From: Myxococcales bacterium
Lineage (GTDB): Bacteria; Myxococcota_A; Bradymonadia; UBA7976; UBA1532
NCBI GenBank assembly: GCA_020633435.1
Contig: JACKDP010000001.1
Coordinates: forward strand, 186,001-250,000
DNA length: 64,000 nucleotides
Direction: 5' to 3'
Shown: piece after piece, positions 1 to 9,146 of the stretch
How the letters are laid out: every line of letters begins with the position of its first letter
Position numbering within the stretch: position 1 is the stretch's first letter
The notes under the pieces: generated by a model
What the model saw: the letters and a program-made list of their open reading frames with translations, nothing else
Database searches by the model: none
What the model was told of the DNA's origin: nothing
Made by a program: the position numbers and the translations under genes

Positions 1-870
1 GGCCTGCATGATCAGCTGCACGCGGCCCACGATCTCGACCACCAGGTCCTTGGCCCCGGCGATGGCCATGGGCACGTTGGCCAGGAGGGCCGGGTTCGAC
101 ATGTAGGCCAGGATGTCGTTGCCGCCGATGGAGATGATGACGAGGTCGGCGTCGGCCATCTCGGGGCGCAGGCGCCGCTCGAAGTTGGGCTGGCCGGGCA
201 GCCACTCGGGGGAGGTGCTGCCGGCGACGGCCACGTTGCGGCTGTCGATCTCGGCCAGGCCCTCGAAGAGGGTGACGAGGCGGCTCGGGAAGAGGGGCCG
301 GTCGCCCACCACCGGGATGCTGTCGCCCATCGTCACGACGACGGCGCTGCCCCCGGCCACGGCGGCCGCGAAGCCGCGGGGGCAGTTGCGGCGGCTGCAG
401 CGCCCGGCGTCGGCCGGCGGCACCACCATGGCCGGGCCGTCCTCCATGTCGGTGAAGGCGTAGCTGCCGTCCTCGCAGGGCTGGACGGCCTTGGGGCCGG
501 TGGGCGTGAGCACCTCGAACGGGCGGTTCACCGGCGGATCGTCGGCCTCGCGGGTCGCCGCGTAGCGCGTCTCGTCGGCCCCGTCCTGATCGGTGTAGAG
601 CCAGCCCGTCACCTGGCCCGGGCCGCAGGCCCCCACCGGCGGCGGCGGCGCGGCGTCGGGCCCCGCGTCGGCCACCGCGGCGTCCGGCTCGGGCGAGGCG
701 CCCTCGTCCACCGCGGGCGCCATGTCCTCGGCCACCGGCGCCGCGTCGGCTGCGCCGTCGGCCGGCGCCGCGTCCACCTGCCCCTGCTGGCCCGGATCCG
801 CCGCCGGGCCGCCGTCGTCGTCACAGCCCGCCAGCAAGGCGAGCCCCACCACCAGCCAGATGCCGCGCAT
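1..870 (-). CDS. SGNH/GDSL-family hydrolase lipoprotein (C-terminus outside the window)
   Basis: The reading frame starts at an ATG at 868-870 and is still open at base 1, so only the first 290 residues are visible. The N-terminus is a short lipoprotein signal with lipobox LLAGC (Cys16), followed by an acidic Asp/Ala/Pro-rich linker of about 60 residues. A domain with the SGNH block I (VTMGDSIPVV) and the later IISIGGNDIL block follows; these carry the catalytic Ser and the oxyanion Gly and Asn of the esterase/lipase superfamily. The C-terminal block with the catalytic Asp and His would lie off the left edge. Its ATG overlaps the stop of the upstream oxygenase gene (ATGA), so the two are co-translated. 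Substrate is unknown; outer-membrane or periplasmic location is inferred from the lipobox. Confidence 0.82.
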   Translation of the reverse strand, partial: MRGIWLVVGLALLAGCDDDGGPAADPGQQGQVDAAPADGAADAAPVAEDMAPAVDEGASPEPDAAVADAGPDAAPPPPVGACGPGQVTGWLYTDQDGADETRYAATREADDPPVNRPFEVLTPTGPKAVQPCEDGSYAFTDMEDGPAMVVPPADAGRCSRRNCPRGFAAAVAGGSAVVVTMGDSIPVVGDRPLFPSRLVTLFEGLAEIDSRNVAVAGSTSPEWLPGQPNFERRLRPEMADADLVIISIGGNDILAYMSNPALLANVPMAIAGAKDLVVEIVGRVQLIMQA

Positions 871-1988
871 CACGCCTCCCCGCCCCCGTCGCGCTGCCGC
901 TGCGCCTGGAGCCGATCGTAGTGTCGGTAGCCGAGCTGGTTGAGGGCCTCGCGCGGGGCGAGGCCGATGTCGACCAGCGTCTTCAGGGCGTACGTCCCCG
1001 CCAGCACCGTGGGCCGGTAGGCGGCGCGGGCCGCGTCGTCGTTGAACGCCGGCAGCGGCCGCAGCACCTGGTGGGGGTGCACGTGGATGAAGTGGGCCAT
1101 GGAGCAGCGGGTGTAGCCCGGCTGCCGGGGCGCCGTGATGACGTGGGGCGTGGCCACCAGGCGGCCGCCCGTCAGGATCTCGAGCTGCTGGCCCACCTGG
1201 GCCAGCATGCAGCCCGCCGGGGCGACGCCCTGGACCCGCAGGCCGGCCGGGTTGTCGGCCGTCGGGCGGGAGCGCAGGTACAGGCCGGCCGACGGATCGG
1301 GCGAGGCGCAGGGGGCGCCCGTCGGATCGAAGAACCGCCCGCCGGGCAGCAGCGTGAGCAGGTTGAAGTCGGTGTGCTCCTCGCCCCAGAGCACGCCGTC
1401 CTCTACCTGCCCCGCCGTCAGAGGCAGGTACTGCAGCGCCCGGGTGACATGGGCCCCGCCGTTCAGCCGCGCCTGGAACGTGTCCTCGTCCAACCCGAGG
1501 GCCCGGGCCGCGCCGCGCAGGAGGGCCTCGCCCACCCCGTGCAGGCGCCGGCCGAGGTGCAGGTAGTCCGCCTCGAAGGCCGCCGGATCGAAGCCCTCGC
1601 CGGCCGGCGGCCAGACGTTCCGGGCGAAGATCTCGGGGTACTCGGCCTCGCAGGCCGGATCCACGTCCAGGGGCGCCGCGAAGTAGCACTCCTTGAAGTC
1701 GGGCTGGCCGCCCGCCACCACCGCCTGCTCGGTGTCCGGGGGCGTGTAGCCGCGCTGGTGCCAGATGCCCGGGCCGCCCAGGGCGCGCTTCGCGGCGTCG
1801 GGCAGACGGGTAAAGGCCCGGAATAACTGGTAGAACCGGTCCAGCAGCCCGGCCTCCGTGGCCGCCTTCACGTGCACGAGCCCGTAGGCCGAGAGGCCGT
1901 GGAGCAGGGCGGCGTCCTGGGCGTCGCGGGCCGATCCGGCCGGTCCGGCCAGGGCGTCGAGGTCGATGACGGGAATGCCCCGCTCCAT
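870..1988 (-). CDS. 2-oxoglutarate/Fe(II)-dependent oxygenase, isopenicillin N synthase family
   Basis: A 372-residue protein of the plant/fungal-type 2OG oxygenase family (DIOX_N plus 2OG-FeII_Oxy). The N-terminal IPVIDLDAL strand is typical. The iron triad reads His205-x-Asp207 (EEHTDF) and His282 (ATPHVI), and the 2-oxoglutarate-binding R-x-S is Arg294/Ser296 (YTRCS). The ATG at 1988 is chosen over an in-frame upstream start because it is preceded by a strong GGAGGTG ribosome site at good spacing. The family hydroxylates or desaturates small molecules; the substrate cannot be told. It overlaps the downstream SGNH lipoprotein by four bases and diverges from the gene at 2231. Confidence 0.88.
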   Translation of the reverse strand: MERGIPVIDLDALAGPAGSARDAQDAALLHGLSAYGLVHVKAATEAGLLDRFYQLFRAFTRLPDAAKRALGGPGIWHQRGYTPPDTEQAVVAGGQPDFKECYFAAPLDVDPACEAEYPEIFARNVWPPAGEGFDPAAFEADYLHLGRRLHGVGEALLRGAARALGLDEDTFQARLNGGAHVTRALQYLPLTAGQVEDGVLWGEEHTDFNLLTLLPGGRFFDPTGAPCASPDPSAGLYLRSRPTADNPAGLRVQGVAPAGCMLAQVGQQLEILTGGRLVATPHVITAPRQPGYTRCSMAHFIHVHPHQVLRPLPAFNDDAARAAYRPTVLAGTYALKTLVDIGLAPREALNQLGYRHYDRLQAQRQRDGGGEA

Positions 1989-2149
1989 GCAAACACCTCC
2001 ACCGATGTCCGCCGGCTCGTACCACGACGGGGCCCTGCAAGTCACGCCCGGAGGCGCCGCTCACGGGCCAGGCCCTCAACGCCACACCGTCAATATTCGA
2101 CGGAAATTCCAGTCCCCCAGGGCCGTCGGTCCGCGGCTCCTGGCGCCGT

Positions 2150-2190
2150 CTGGTCACGTTGTTGACCAGAACGCCCCATCGCACGATCAT
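2150..2190 (+). promoter_or_regulatory. Candidate sigma70-type promoter overlapped by an inverted repeat
   Basis: CTGGTCA (2150-2156) and TGACCAG (2163-2169) form a perfect 7-bp inverted repeat with a 6-base centre. A -35-like TTGACC (2162-2167) lies inside it and a -10-like GATCAT (2185-2190) follows after 17 bases. It sits between the divergent genes at 1988 and 2231 and points to the latter. An operator covering the -35 box is an inference from this arrangement. Confidence 0.4.
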
Positions 2191-2230
2191 GAAAAGACTG
2201 GACCAGTGCCCATAGGCAACGGGGGCTCCC

Positions 2231-3367
2231 ATGCGGATCTGGATCTCGCTGATCGGACTTCTGTGTCTGCCCGCCGCGGCGGTGGCCGAGCAGGCGTTCG
2301 TCGAGTTCGAGCGCCTGGATACCGTGCGCGCCGCGGATCAGGTCGAGGTGCGCTACAAGGTCACGAGCGCGAGCTGGCAGATCCTGGCCCGCGCCGGCCT
2401 GCGCCCGACGCTCGTCGCCGAGATGCTGGCGCCGGGTCGCAAGTCCCAGGTGACCCGGGGACAGATCGACCAGCAGACAGGTCGGTTCACCGTGACGCTG
2501 CGCGAAGGGCTGGAGCCGGAGTCGGTCCGCTTCGCCGTGCAGCACCCGGCCATCGCGGGCTTCCGCCAGGCCGGCGTGACGGTGGTGACGCTGTCGCGGC
2601 GCATCGGGGCCGGCCAGGTGGCCGCGCCCGCCGGCGTGTCGGGCCGCAGCGTCCACACCGCCTGCGCGAGCTGGCGCGGCGACGAGGAGGCCTGCCGGCA
2701 CATCGTCGACGCCAGCGGCAACCTGGGCGCGGCGGTCATCGTGGCCTGCGGCGAGCAGGGCCGAAACCGCACCGACTGCCTGCGGGCGGCCAGCCGCGGC
2801 CAGGGCGACATGGCGGGCACCGTGCGCGCTTGCTCGAGCCTGGTGGCGAACATCGACGAGCGGCAGCGCTGCCTCGCGGCGGCCAGCCAGTCCCGCGGCG
2901 ATCCCGTCGGCCTGGTCCGCGCCTGCGGCCGGCTCGTCGAGACCGGCGCCGCCCGGCTGACCTGCGTCGAGCGCGGCGCGCTGGCGCAGGGGGACGGCGG
3001 TGGGCTGGTGGAGCAGTGCGCGGTGGCCTTCGAGGGCGCCCTCGATCGGCTCGACTGCCTGGCCATCGGCGCCAACAGCGCGCGCATCCTGGCGCCGTCC
3101 ATCGCCGCCTGCCAGCAGGCGATCCCGTGGTCGGGCCCCCGGCGCCGCTGCGTCGAGGCGGCCGCGGCCGCGCGGGTGGATCTGTCGTCGGCGATCATCG
3201 CCTGCCGGTCGGGCGCCAGCTCGCCGGCGGCCGTGCTGGAGTGCGTGCAGGTCGCGGCCCGCGGCCGCGGCGCCACCATCGCCACCACCATCCACGGCTG
3301 CAGCCGTGGGGCGGCGGACGACCACGACTTCAACGCCTGCGTCGCCCAGTCCGTGCCCAACAACTGA
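2231..3367 (+). CDS. Secreted protein built of eight paired-cysteine repeats, unknown function
   Basis: A 378-residue protein with a clear signal peptide (cleavage near AVAEQ, residues 20-21). After an N-terminal part of about 135 residues that may be a beta domain, the rest is a run of eight units of roughly 30-38 residues. Each unit holds two cysteines 10 to 13 residues apart (for example CASWRGDEEAC, CGEQGRNRTDC, CSRGAADDHDFNAC) in an Ala/Arg-rich, probably helical context. The regular pairing suggests one disulphide-stapled helical hairpin per unit in the periplasm or outside the cell. I do not recognise the family. A promoter-like element lies upstream; the start has only a weak G-rich ribosome site. 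Confidence 0.7.
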   Translation: MRIWISLIGLLCLPAAAVAEQAFVEFERLDTVRAADQVEVRYKVTSASWQILARAGLRPTLVAEMLAPGRKSQVTRGQIDQQTGRFTVTLREGLEPESVRFAVQHPAIAGFRQAGVTVVTLSRRIGAGQVAAPAGVSGRSVHTACASWRGDEEACRHIVDASGNLGAAVIVACGEQGRNRTDCLRAASRGQGDMAGTVRACSSLVANIDERQRCLAAASQSRGDPVGLVRACGRLVETGAARLTCVERGALAQGDGGGLVEQCAVAFEGALDRLDCLAIGANSARILAPSIAACQQAIPWSGPRRRCVEAAAAARVDLSSAIIACRSGASSPAAVLECVQVAARGRGATIATTIHGCSRGAADDHDFNACVAQSVPNN

Positions 3368-3384
3368 GCGCGCCGGCGCCGGGG

Positions 3385-3492
3385 CTAGAAGATCAGCGCC
3401 CCCAGGGCCAGCAGCGGCAGCGCGATGGGCCCCACGAACTGCAGCAGGAACAGCAGCAGCATCACCCCCACCTCCCCGCCGGCGACCTCCAT
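3385..3492 (-). CDS. 35-residue hydrophobic membrane peptide, translationally coupled
   Basis: A 35-codon frame opens with an ATG (3490-3492) that overlaps the stop of the SecD-like gene as ATGA and ends in TAG at 3385-3387. The peptide has a short polar N-terminus (MEVAGGEVG) and one long hydrophobic stretch from about residue 10 to 35, enough for one membrane span. The exact overlap and the pure membrane-segment composition argue for a real gene, perhaps a membrane partner or anchor of the upstream product. No homologue is recognised. Confidence 0.5.
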   Translation of the reverse strand: MEVAGGEVGVMLLLFLLQFVGPIALPLLALGALIF

Positions 3493-4229
3493 CACTTCAC
3501 CGCCATGAGCTTCGTCGGGGCCAGCGGCCCCGAGCGCACGAGGGCCAGCAGCACCCGCAGGCTGGCGCCCTCCCGGGGCTGGACGACCTGCACCTGCCCG
3601 CCGGTGATGGCCTCGCGCACGACCGGCAGCATCATGATCTGCTCGTCGGCGATGAAGGCGAGGCGCTGGTTCACGCGGCGGCCCGTCTCCTCGCCGAAGC
3701 GCGCCTTCGCGGCGTCGGTGAGCGCGAGGCGCAGGGCCTTGCCGCCGGCGGCGTCATCCACGAGCTGGGCGGCGCAGGGCGAGAAGTCGGCCTCGGTGAA
3801 GCTGGCGGGCTCGACGAGCACGGCGACGTCCTCGCCCGCCTGGCGCAGCCACGTCCGGCCGGCCGGCGCGGCGGGCAGCTCGGCCGGGGCCTTCTGCGCG
3901 TCGCCGAGGGCGGCCTTCGTGGCCGGCTCGTCCACCCAGCGTAGCGCGAAGTGGCCGGGCACCAGCAGCGGGGCGAGGCCCACCTGACCACCCGGCACGA
4001 AGCCCTTGAGCGTCAGCCGCCCCGGCCCTGGGGACGCCACGGCGACGTCCTGGCCGCCGACGTCCTGGATGCGCTGCACCAGGACGCGCCCGGCCGCCTC
4101 GGCGTCGCCCTCCACCGCGAGCTCGGCGTCGACGTTGGCCGGGAAGACCGCGGCCTTCAGCGGCGCGAGGGGCGGGCACTGGGCGGGACCACCGACATTC
4201 GCCAGCAAAATCAGGGGGATGAGCAGCAT
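3492..4229 (-). CDS. Stand-alone SecD P1-head-like periplasmic protein
   Basis: A 245-residue protein with an N-terminal hydrophobic signal (MLLIPLILLANVGG). It has no other membrane segment. The C-terminal half matches the SecD/SecDF periplasmic P1 head: a run like LRLALTDAAKARF, then the RRVNQRLAFIADEQ strand and the VVREAITGGQVQV segment, the same order as in SecD. The N-terminal half (VLVQRIQDVGG, LTLKGFVPGG) resembles the SecD P1 base. The twelve-helix RND part of SecDF is missing, so it cannot act as the canonical proton-driven motor. A GGAGG site precedes the ATG. Downstream it overlaps the 35-residue membrane peptide. Role unknown. Confidence 0.65.
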   Translation of the reverse strand: MLLIPLILLANVGGPAQCPPLAPLKAAVFPANVDAELAVEGDAEAAGRVLVQRIQDVGGQDVAVASPGPGRLTLKGFVPGGQVGLAPLLVPGHFALRWVDEPATKAALGDAQKAPAELPAAPAGRTWLRQAGEDVAVLVEPASFTEADFSPCAAQLVDDAAGGKALRLALTDAAKARFGEETGRRVNQRLAFIADEQIMMLPVVREAITGGQVQVVQPREGASLRVLLALVRSGPLAPTKLMAVK

Positions 4230-4335
4230 GCGAGCCTCCTTGGCCTGGTCTGTGGGGGGGACGATAGCAGGGCGCCTGGGGCCCCGCTACCGCCTCGCCC
4301 TCGCCCTCGCCCGGGCCGATCGCTATCCTCCGGGC

Positions 4336-5346
4336 ATGAAGTGGACTGCCTGGATCGGCGCGCTCGCGCTCACCGCCTGCCTGCCCCTCGACGAGGACGC
4401 CACCGACGGCGGCGCCGGCGACGCGGCGGCCTCCTGCGCCGACGTCATCTGCGGGGGCAGCGCCCGCTGCGAGGCCGGCGCCTGCGTCTGCAACGCGGGC
4501 CTGGAGCGGCGGGGATCCGACTGCGTGCCGGCGGGGCCGGCCGTGCCCGCCGACCGGACGGAGGCCCTGGTCTGCGCCCGCTGGGAGAGCGAGCACCGCG
4601 ACGTGGCCCCCGAGCTGGACCTGCCCGCGGGCGCGGACGCCTGCACCCCGGCCGACCTGCGCCCGGAGGGCCAGGACAACGCCATCCGCCGCACCAACCT
4701 CTTCCGCTGGCTGGTGGGCCTGGCGGAGGTGGCCTACGCCCCGGCCCTGCTCGACGGCGTGCAGGCCTGCGCGGTGGTCATGAACCAGCTCGGCACCCTG
4801 AGCCACGACCCGCCCCCCGGCACCCGGTGCTACGACCCCATCCAGTCGGCCGGGCAGAGCAACCTGGCCCAGGGCACCGGCATGGCCGACTCGGTGGACC
4901 TGTACGTGGGCGACCGGGGCGTCGACTCCCTGGGGCATCGGCGGTGGGTGCTCGAGCCCGGCCTCTCGGGCACGGCCTTCGGGCAGCGGGGCGTCTTCGG
5001 CTGCATGGACGTCAGCCAGGTGGGCGAGGCCCGCGTCCTGCCCGACGCGGTGGCCTGGCCGCCGGCGGGCTTCGTCCCCGTCGCGGCCGCCGAGGGGCGG
5101 TGGTCCATCGGCTTCTTCGGGGCCGATCCGGGCGACGCCCTCGCCCTGGAGATCGATCGCGGCGCGGGCTTCGCGGCGGCGGACTTCGACGTCCTGGACC
5201 GGGGCTACGGCCGGGCCACCCGGACCATCGCCTTCGACGTCCCTGGCGCCTGGCGCGCCGGCCAGCGCGTCGAGGTCCGGGTGTCGGGCATGGCCAACCG
5301 GCCCGATCTGGAGTATGCGGTGCAGTTCACGGACTGCCGGTTCTGA
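4336..5346 (+). CDS. CAP/SCP-like domain lipoprotein with an EGF-like segment
   Basis: A 336-residue protein. The ATG at 4336 gives a short lipoprotein signal with lipobox LTAC (Cys15); a longer upstream frame exists but would destroy the signal. An Asp-rich linker and a compact six-cysteine EGF-like segment (CADVICGGS to DCVPAG, about residues 34-60) are followed by a CAP-type domain. In it, NAIRRTNLFRWLVGL, MNQLGTLSHDPPPG and GHRRWVLEPG resemble the helix and His-bearing motifs of the bacterial CAP/SCP family, and a C-terminal beta part follows. Surface location is inferred; CAP proteins have no single known activity. The PRPP synthetase gene starts 11 bases downstream. Confidence 0.75.
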   Translation: MKWTAWIGALALTACLPLDEDATDGGAGDAAASCADVICGGSARCEAGACVCNAGLERRGSDCVPAGPAVPADRTEALVCARWESEHRDVAPELDLPAGADACTPADLRPEGQDNAIRRTNLFRWLVGLAEVAYAPALLDGVQACAVVMNQLGTLSHDPPPGTRCYDPIQSAGQSNLAQGTGMADSVDLYVGDRGVDSLGHRRWVLEPGLSGTAFGQRGVFGCMDVSQVGEARVLPDAVAWPPAGFVPVAAAEGRWSIGFFGADPGDALALEIDRGAGFAAADFDVLDRGYGRATRTIAFDVPGAWRAGQRVEVRVSGMANRPDLEYAVQFTDCRF

Positions 5347-5357
5347 GGAGGCGCCCC

Positions 5358-6332
<975 letters not shown>

Positions 6333-6358
6333 TTTCGAGACGTTACAGGACGACGACC

Positions 6359-7930
6359 ATCCCGCTTCGTGCCGCGAGCCTCTACCTGGCGCTGCTGCCG
6401 CTCCTGGCCTGGGGCGCCGGCGCCCAGGCCGCCGTGGAGGCGGGCCCGGGGTGGCTGGTGCAGCGGTGGAGCCGCGATGACGGCATCCCGGCGAACAACG
6501 TCGCCGACGTGGTCCAGACCCCCGACGGGATGGTGTGGCTCGCGACCTACGGGGGGCTCGTCCGCTTCGACGGCCTGACGTTCGAGGTGGTCGACACCAG
6601 CGCCGCCCGCCTGCCGGCCAACGTCTTCACCGCCGTCACCGTGGCCCCCGACGGCTGGCTCTGGGCCGCGACCGAGAACCACGGGCTCCTGTCCCTGCGC
6701 GGCGGCATCATCCGCGGCCACCCGGAGTCGGCGTCGGCCTTCATCGAGTCCCCGGAGGGGCTCTGGGTCGGCTCGTTCCATGGCCTGTACGCCGCCGTGG
6801 ACGGCGATCTGCGTTCCCGCCGGGCCAGGGGCCCCGCCAGCCCGTCCGCGTCTTCTACGAGAGCCCCGACGGCGATCTGTAGATCGGCACCTTCGGCGAT
6901 GGGCTCTACCACCGCGACGCCGCCTCGGGGGCGCTGCGGCACTTCGGCCCGGACGACGGCCTGCTGGGCGTGGCCATCCGCGACATCTGGCCCGACCCGG
7001 ACGGCAGCCTGTGGCTGGCCACCGAGGGCGCGGGCCTCGTCCGGGTGCGCGACCCGCGCGGCGCGCCCCGCTTCGCGGCGGTCGGCCGGGCCCAGGGCCT
7101 GCCGGTGGCGGGGGTGCACCGCCTCCTGCCCGACGACCAGGGCCGGCTGTGGCTGAGCTCCAACCAGGGGATCTTGCTGGTGAATCGGGGCCTGCTGCAC
7201 GCCGTGGCCGATGGCCGCGCCCCGCGCCTGCCCGTCGAGGTCTTCGGCCCCCGGGACGGCCTGCCCCACGCCGAGGCCAACGGGGGCGTCCAGGGGGCCG
7301 AGCTGCGCACCCGCGACGGCCGCCTGCTCTTCCCTACCCAGGCCGGCGTCGCGGTCGTCGACCCCGCGCGGCACCCGGTCGTGGCCCCGGCCCCCACGCC
7401 GGTCATCGACACCGTGGGGGTGGGCGGCCAGGCCCGGCGCCTCCACGGCGAGCCCATCGACCGGCCCCTCGGCGGCCGCGATCTGACGTTCACCTTCACG
7501 GCGGCCACCAGCGAGCACCCCGAGCAGGTGCGGTTCAGCTACCGGCTGGAGGGCTACGACGCCGACTGGGTCGAAGCGGGCACGCGCCGCGCCGCCTTCT
7601 TCACCCAGGTCCCCCCCGGCCGCTACCGCCTGGCGGTGCGCGCCCAGGCGCCGACCGGGGGGTGGAGCGCGGCCACGCTCAGCCCGCAAGTCATTGTTCC
7701 GCCTCGATTTTTCGAACAGGGGTGGTTCTTCGCCCTCATGGGCCTCGCGGCGCTCGGCGCCGTCGCCCTGATCATCCGCCTGGGCCTGGCCCGCGCCCGC
7801 GCCCGCGAGGTGGCCCTGGCCGCCCTCGTGGCCGAGCGCACCGCCGAGACCGTCCGGCAGGCCGAGGCGACCTGCCCTTGCGACGGCGCCGCGCGTCCGC
7901 GACCCTGGAGGCCCACCCCCCGCGGAGCCG
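6359..7930 (+). pseudogene. Decayed beta-propeller sensor kinase (two-component regulator propeller plus Y_Y_Y domain)
   Basis: Remnant of a large hybrid-type sensor. The first part (from about 6359) encodes a signal-peptide-like stretch and propeller blades with the repeated DGMVWLATYGGLVRF / PDGWLWAATENHGLL motif. A frameshift near 6800-6840 moves the reading to another frame, which then holds an in-frame TAG at 6880-6882 where the blade motif (GDL-W-IGTFGDGLY) would have Trp, a TGG-to-TAG change. Blades resume (DPDGSLWLATEGAG), followed by a Y_Y_Y domain (SYRLEGYDADWVEAG) and one transmembrane helix at about 7725-7795. After AALVAERTAE the kinase domain is gone and the sequence runs into a small secreted-protein gene. 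The expected start position reads ATC after an AGGA site, so initiation is also lost. Confidence 0.8.
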
Positions 7931-7932
7931 AA

Positions 7933-8181
7933 ATGCGCTACACCCTCGCCACCCTCGCGCTCCTCGCCGCCGCCCCGGCCCTCGCCCAGCGGCACGCCGA
8001 GGAGCCGACCGGGGTACGGATCTGCGTCTTCGAGCTGGCCCTCCCTGAGAAGGTCACGCCGACCATGGAGCCGCCCGAGGATCCCCGAGGGCCGACCTTC
8101 CAGCGCCGGCCCGTCGAGCTGGCGCAGCGCTCCGTCTTCGCGAAGCTCCGCGCCATGGGCAAGGACCCGGGCCTGCGCTGA
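7933..8181 (+). CDS. Small secreted protein, first copy of a tandem paralogous pair
   Basis: An 82-residue frame with a signal peptide (MRYTLATLALLAAAPALAQ). The mature part of about 63 residues ends in RSVFAKLRAMGKDPGLR. It shares the signal peptide, the KLRA-x-x-KDPGLR C-terminus and about 20 upstream bases (CCGCGGAG element) with the gene at 8285, so the pair arose by duplication. The frame is also open upstream into the kinase remnant, but the signal peptide and the shared upstream element place the true start here. Function unknown. Confidence 0.55.
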   Translation: MRYTLATLALLAAAPALAQRHAEEPTGVRICVFELALPEKVTPTMEPPEDPRGPTFQRRPVELAQRSVFAKLRAMGKDPGLR

Positions 8182-8284
8182 CGGGCGCCGGGGCCGCCAA
8201 CCCCGCGCCTGCGTGAAGGATTTTGCCCTGTCGGCGCCTCCGCCCCGCCGCGATGCTGAGCCCACCACCACCGCGGAGTCCGCC

Positions 8285-8542
8285 ATGCGCCTCGCCCTCG
8301 CCGCCCTCGCCCTCTTCGCCGCCGCGCCGGCCCTGGCCCAGCAGGATCAGCCCGCGCCGGCCGCGCCCCCGATCAAGTTCATCGACATGGAGGCGTACCA
8401 GATCCAGGGCGCGCGGGTGGTGCCCGTCGGCTTGCAGGTCGACGCCCGGGAGCGGGCCCGGTTCGCCCAGCTCTTCGACCTGAAGCAGCGCTCCATCGTG
8501 GCGAAGCTGCGGGCCACGGCGAAGGATCCGGGGCTGCGCTGA
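8285..8542 (+). CDS. Small secreted protein, second copy of the tandem pair
   Basis: An 85-residue protein with signal peptide (MRLALAALALFAAAPALAQ) and a mature part rich in charged residues ending KQRSIVAKLRATAKDPGLR. The C-terminal 17 residues are nearly the same as those of the neighbour at 7933, while the middle has diverged (EAYQIQGARVVPVGLQ here). This suggests the C-terminus is the functional or binding part. It ends three bases before the convergent DNA glycosylase gene. No known family recognised. Confidence 0.6.
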   Translation: MRLALAALALFAAAPALAQQDQPAPAAPPIKFIDMEAYQIQGARVVPVGLQVDARERARFAQLFDLKQRSIVAKLRATAKDPGLR

Positions 8543-8545
8543 CGG

Positions 8546-9139
8546 CTACAGCGGCCGCAGGGTCTTGCGGACGCTGACCCACCGGCTGTCGGCCTCGGCC
8601 ACGCGCCACGGGGCGTCGCGGTGGACGGGCTCGGCGTAGTCGATGCCCACCCGCGGGCCGATGAGGCGCGCCGCGGCGGGGGCGCCGGGCAGCACCTCTA
8701 CCCCGCCCGCCTCGAAGACCGGGTGCCCGCTCCACGCCACGTCCAGCGCCAGGGCCGCGCCGATCTTGCCGGGCCCCGTGAGCGTGACCGGGCCCGTCCG
8801 GCCCCCGCGGCGCGCGGCGACGACGTCCAGGCCCTCCACCGGCGCGCAGGCCCGGATGAGCACGCCCTGCGGCTCGCCCTCGGGGCCCGTCACCACGTTC
8901 ACCATGCGATGAATGCCATAGCAGACGTACACATACAGCCGCCCGGGGGGGCCGAAGAGGGGCCGGTTGCGGGCCGACTCGCCGCGGAAGCCATGGCAGG
9001 CGGAGTCGCCGGGGCGGTAGGCCTCGACCTCCGTGATGCGCAGCGTGACGGCCTCGTGCCGCAGGTGGCGGCCGATGAGGTCGTGGGCGACGTCCAGGGC
9101 GTCCCGGGCGAAGAAGGCCTCCGGCAGCGGCGCGCTCAC
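8546..9139 (-). CDS. 3-methyladenine DNA glycosylase (AAG/MPG family)
   Basis: A 197-residue protein, the usual length for bacterial AAG-type glycosylases, which excise alkylated and deaminated purines. The catalytic region ITEVEAYRPGDSACHG carries the nucleophile-activating Glu, and the family segments ARNRPLFGPPGRLYVY, CYGIHRMVNVV, GVLIRACAP and LTGPGKIGAAL appear in order. It starts with GTG and follows the membrane protein at 9147 by seven bases, so it is the last gene of the purine-catabolism transcription unit or shares its message. Confidence 0.92.
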   Translation of the reverse strand: MSAPLPEAFFARDALDVAHDLIGRHLRHEAVTLRITEVEAYRPGDSACHGFRGESARNRPLFGPPGRLYVYVCYGIHRMVNVVTGPEGEPQGVLIRACAPVEGLDVVAARRGGRTGPVTLTGPGKIGAALALDVAWSGHPVFEAGGVEVLPGAPAAARLIGPRVGIDYAEPVHRDAPWRVAEADSRWVSVRKTLRPL

Positions 9140-9146
9140 GCCGGGC

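Noticed and set aside
921..1826. Long plus-strand frame opposite the 2OG oxygenase
   Set aside because: Antisense frame typical of GC-rich DNA; low-complexity Arg/Gly/Ala composition and no family pattern, whereas the other strand has an intact enzyme.
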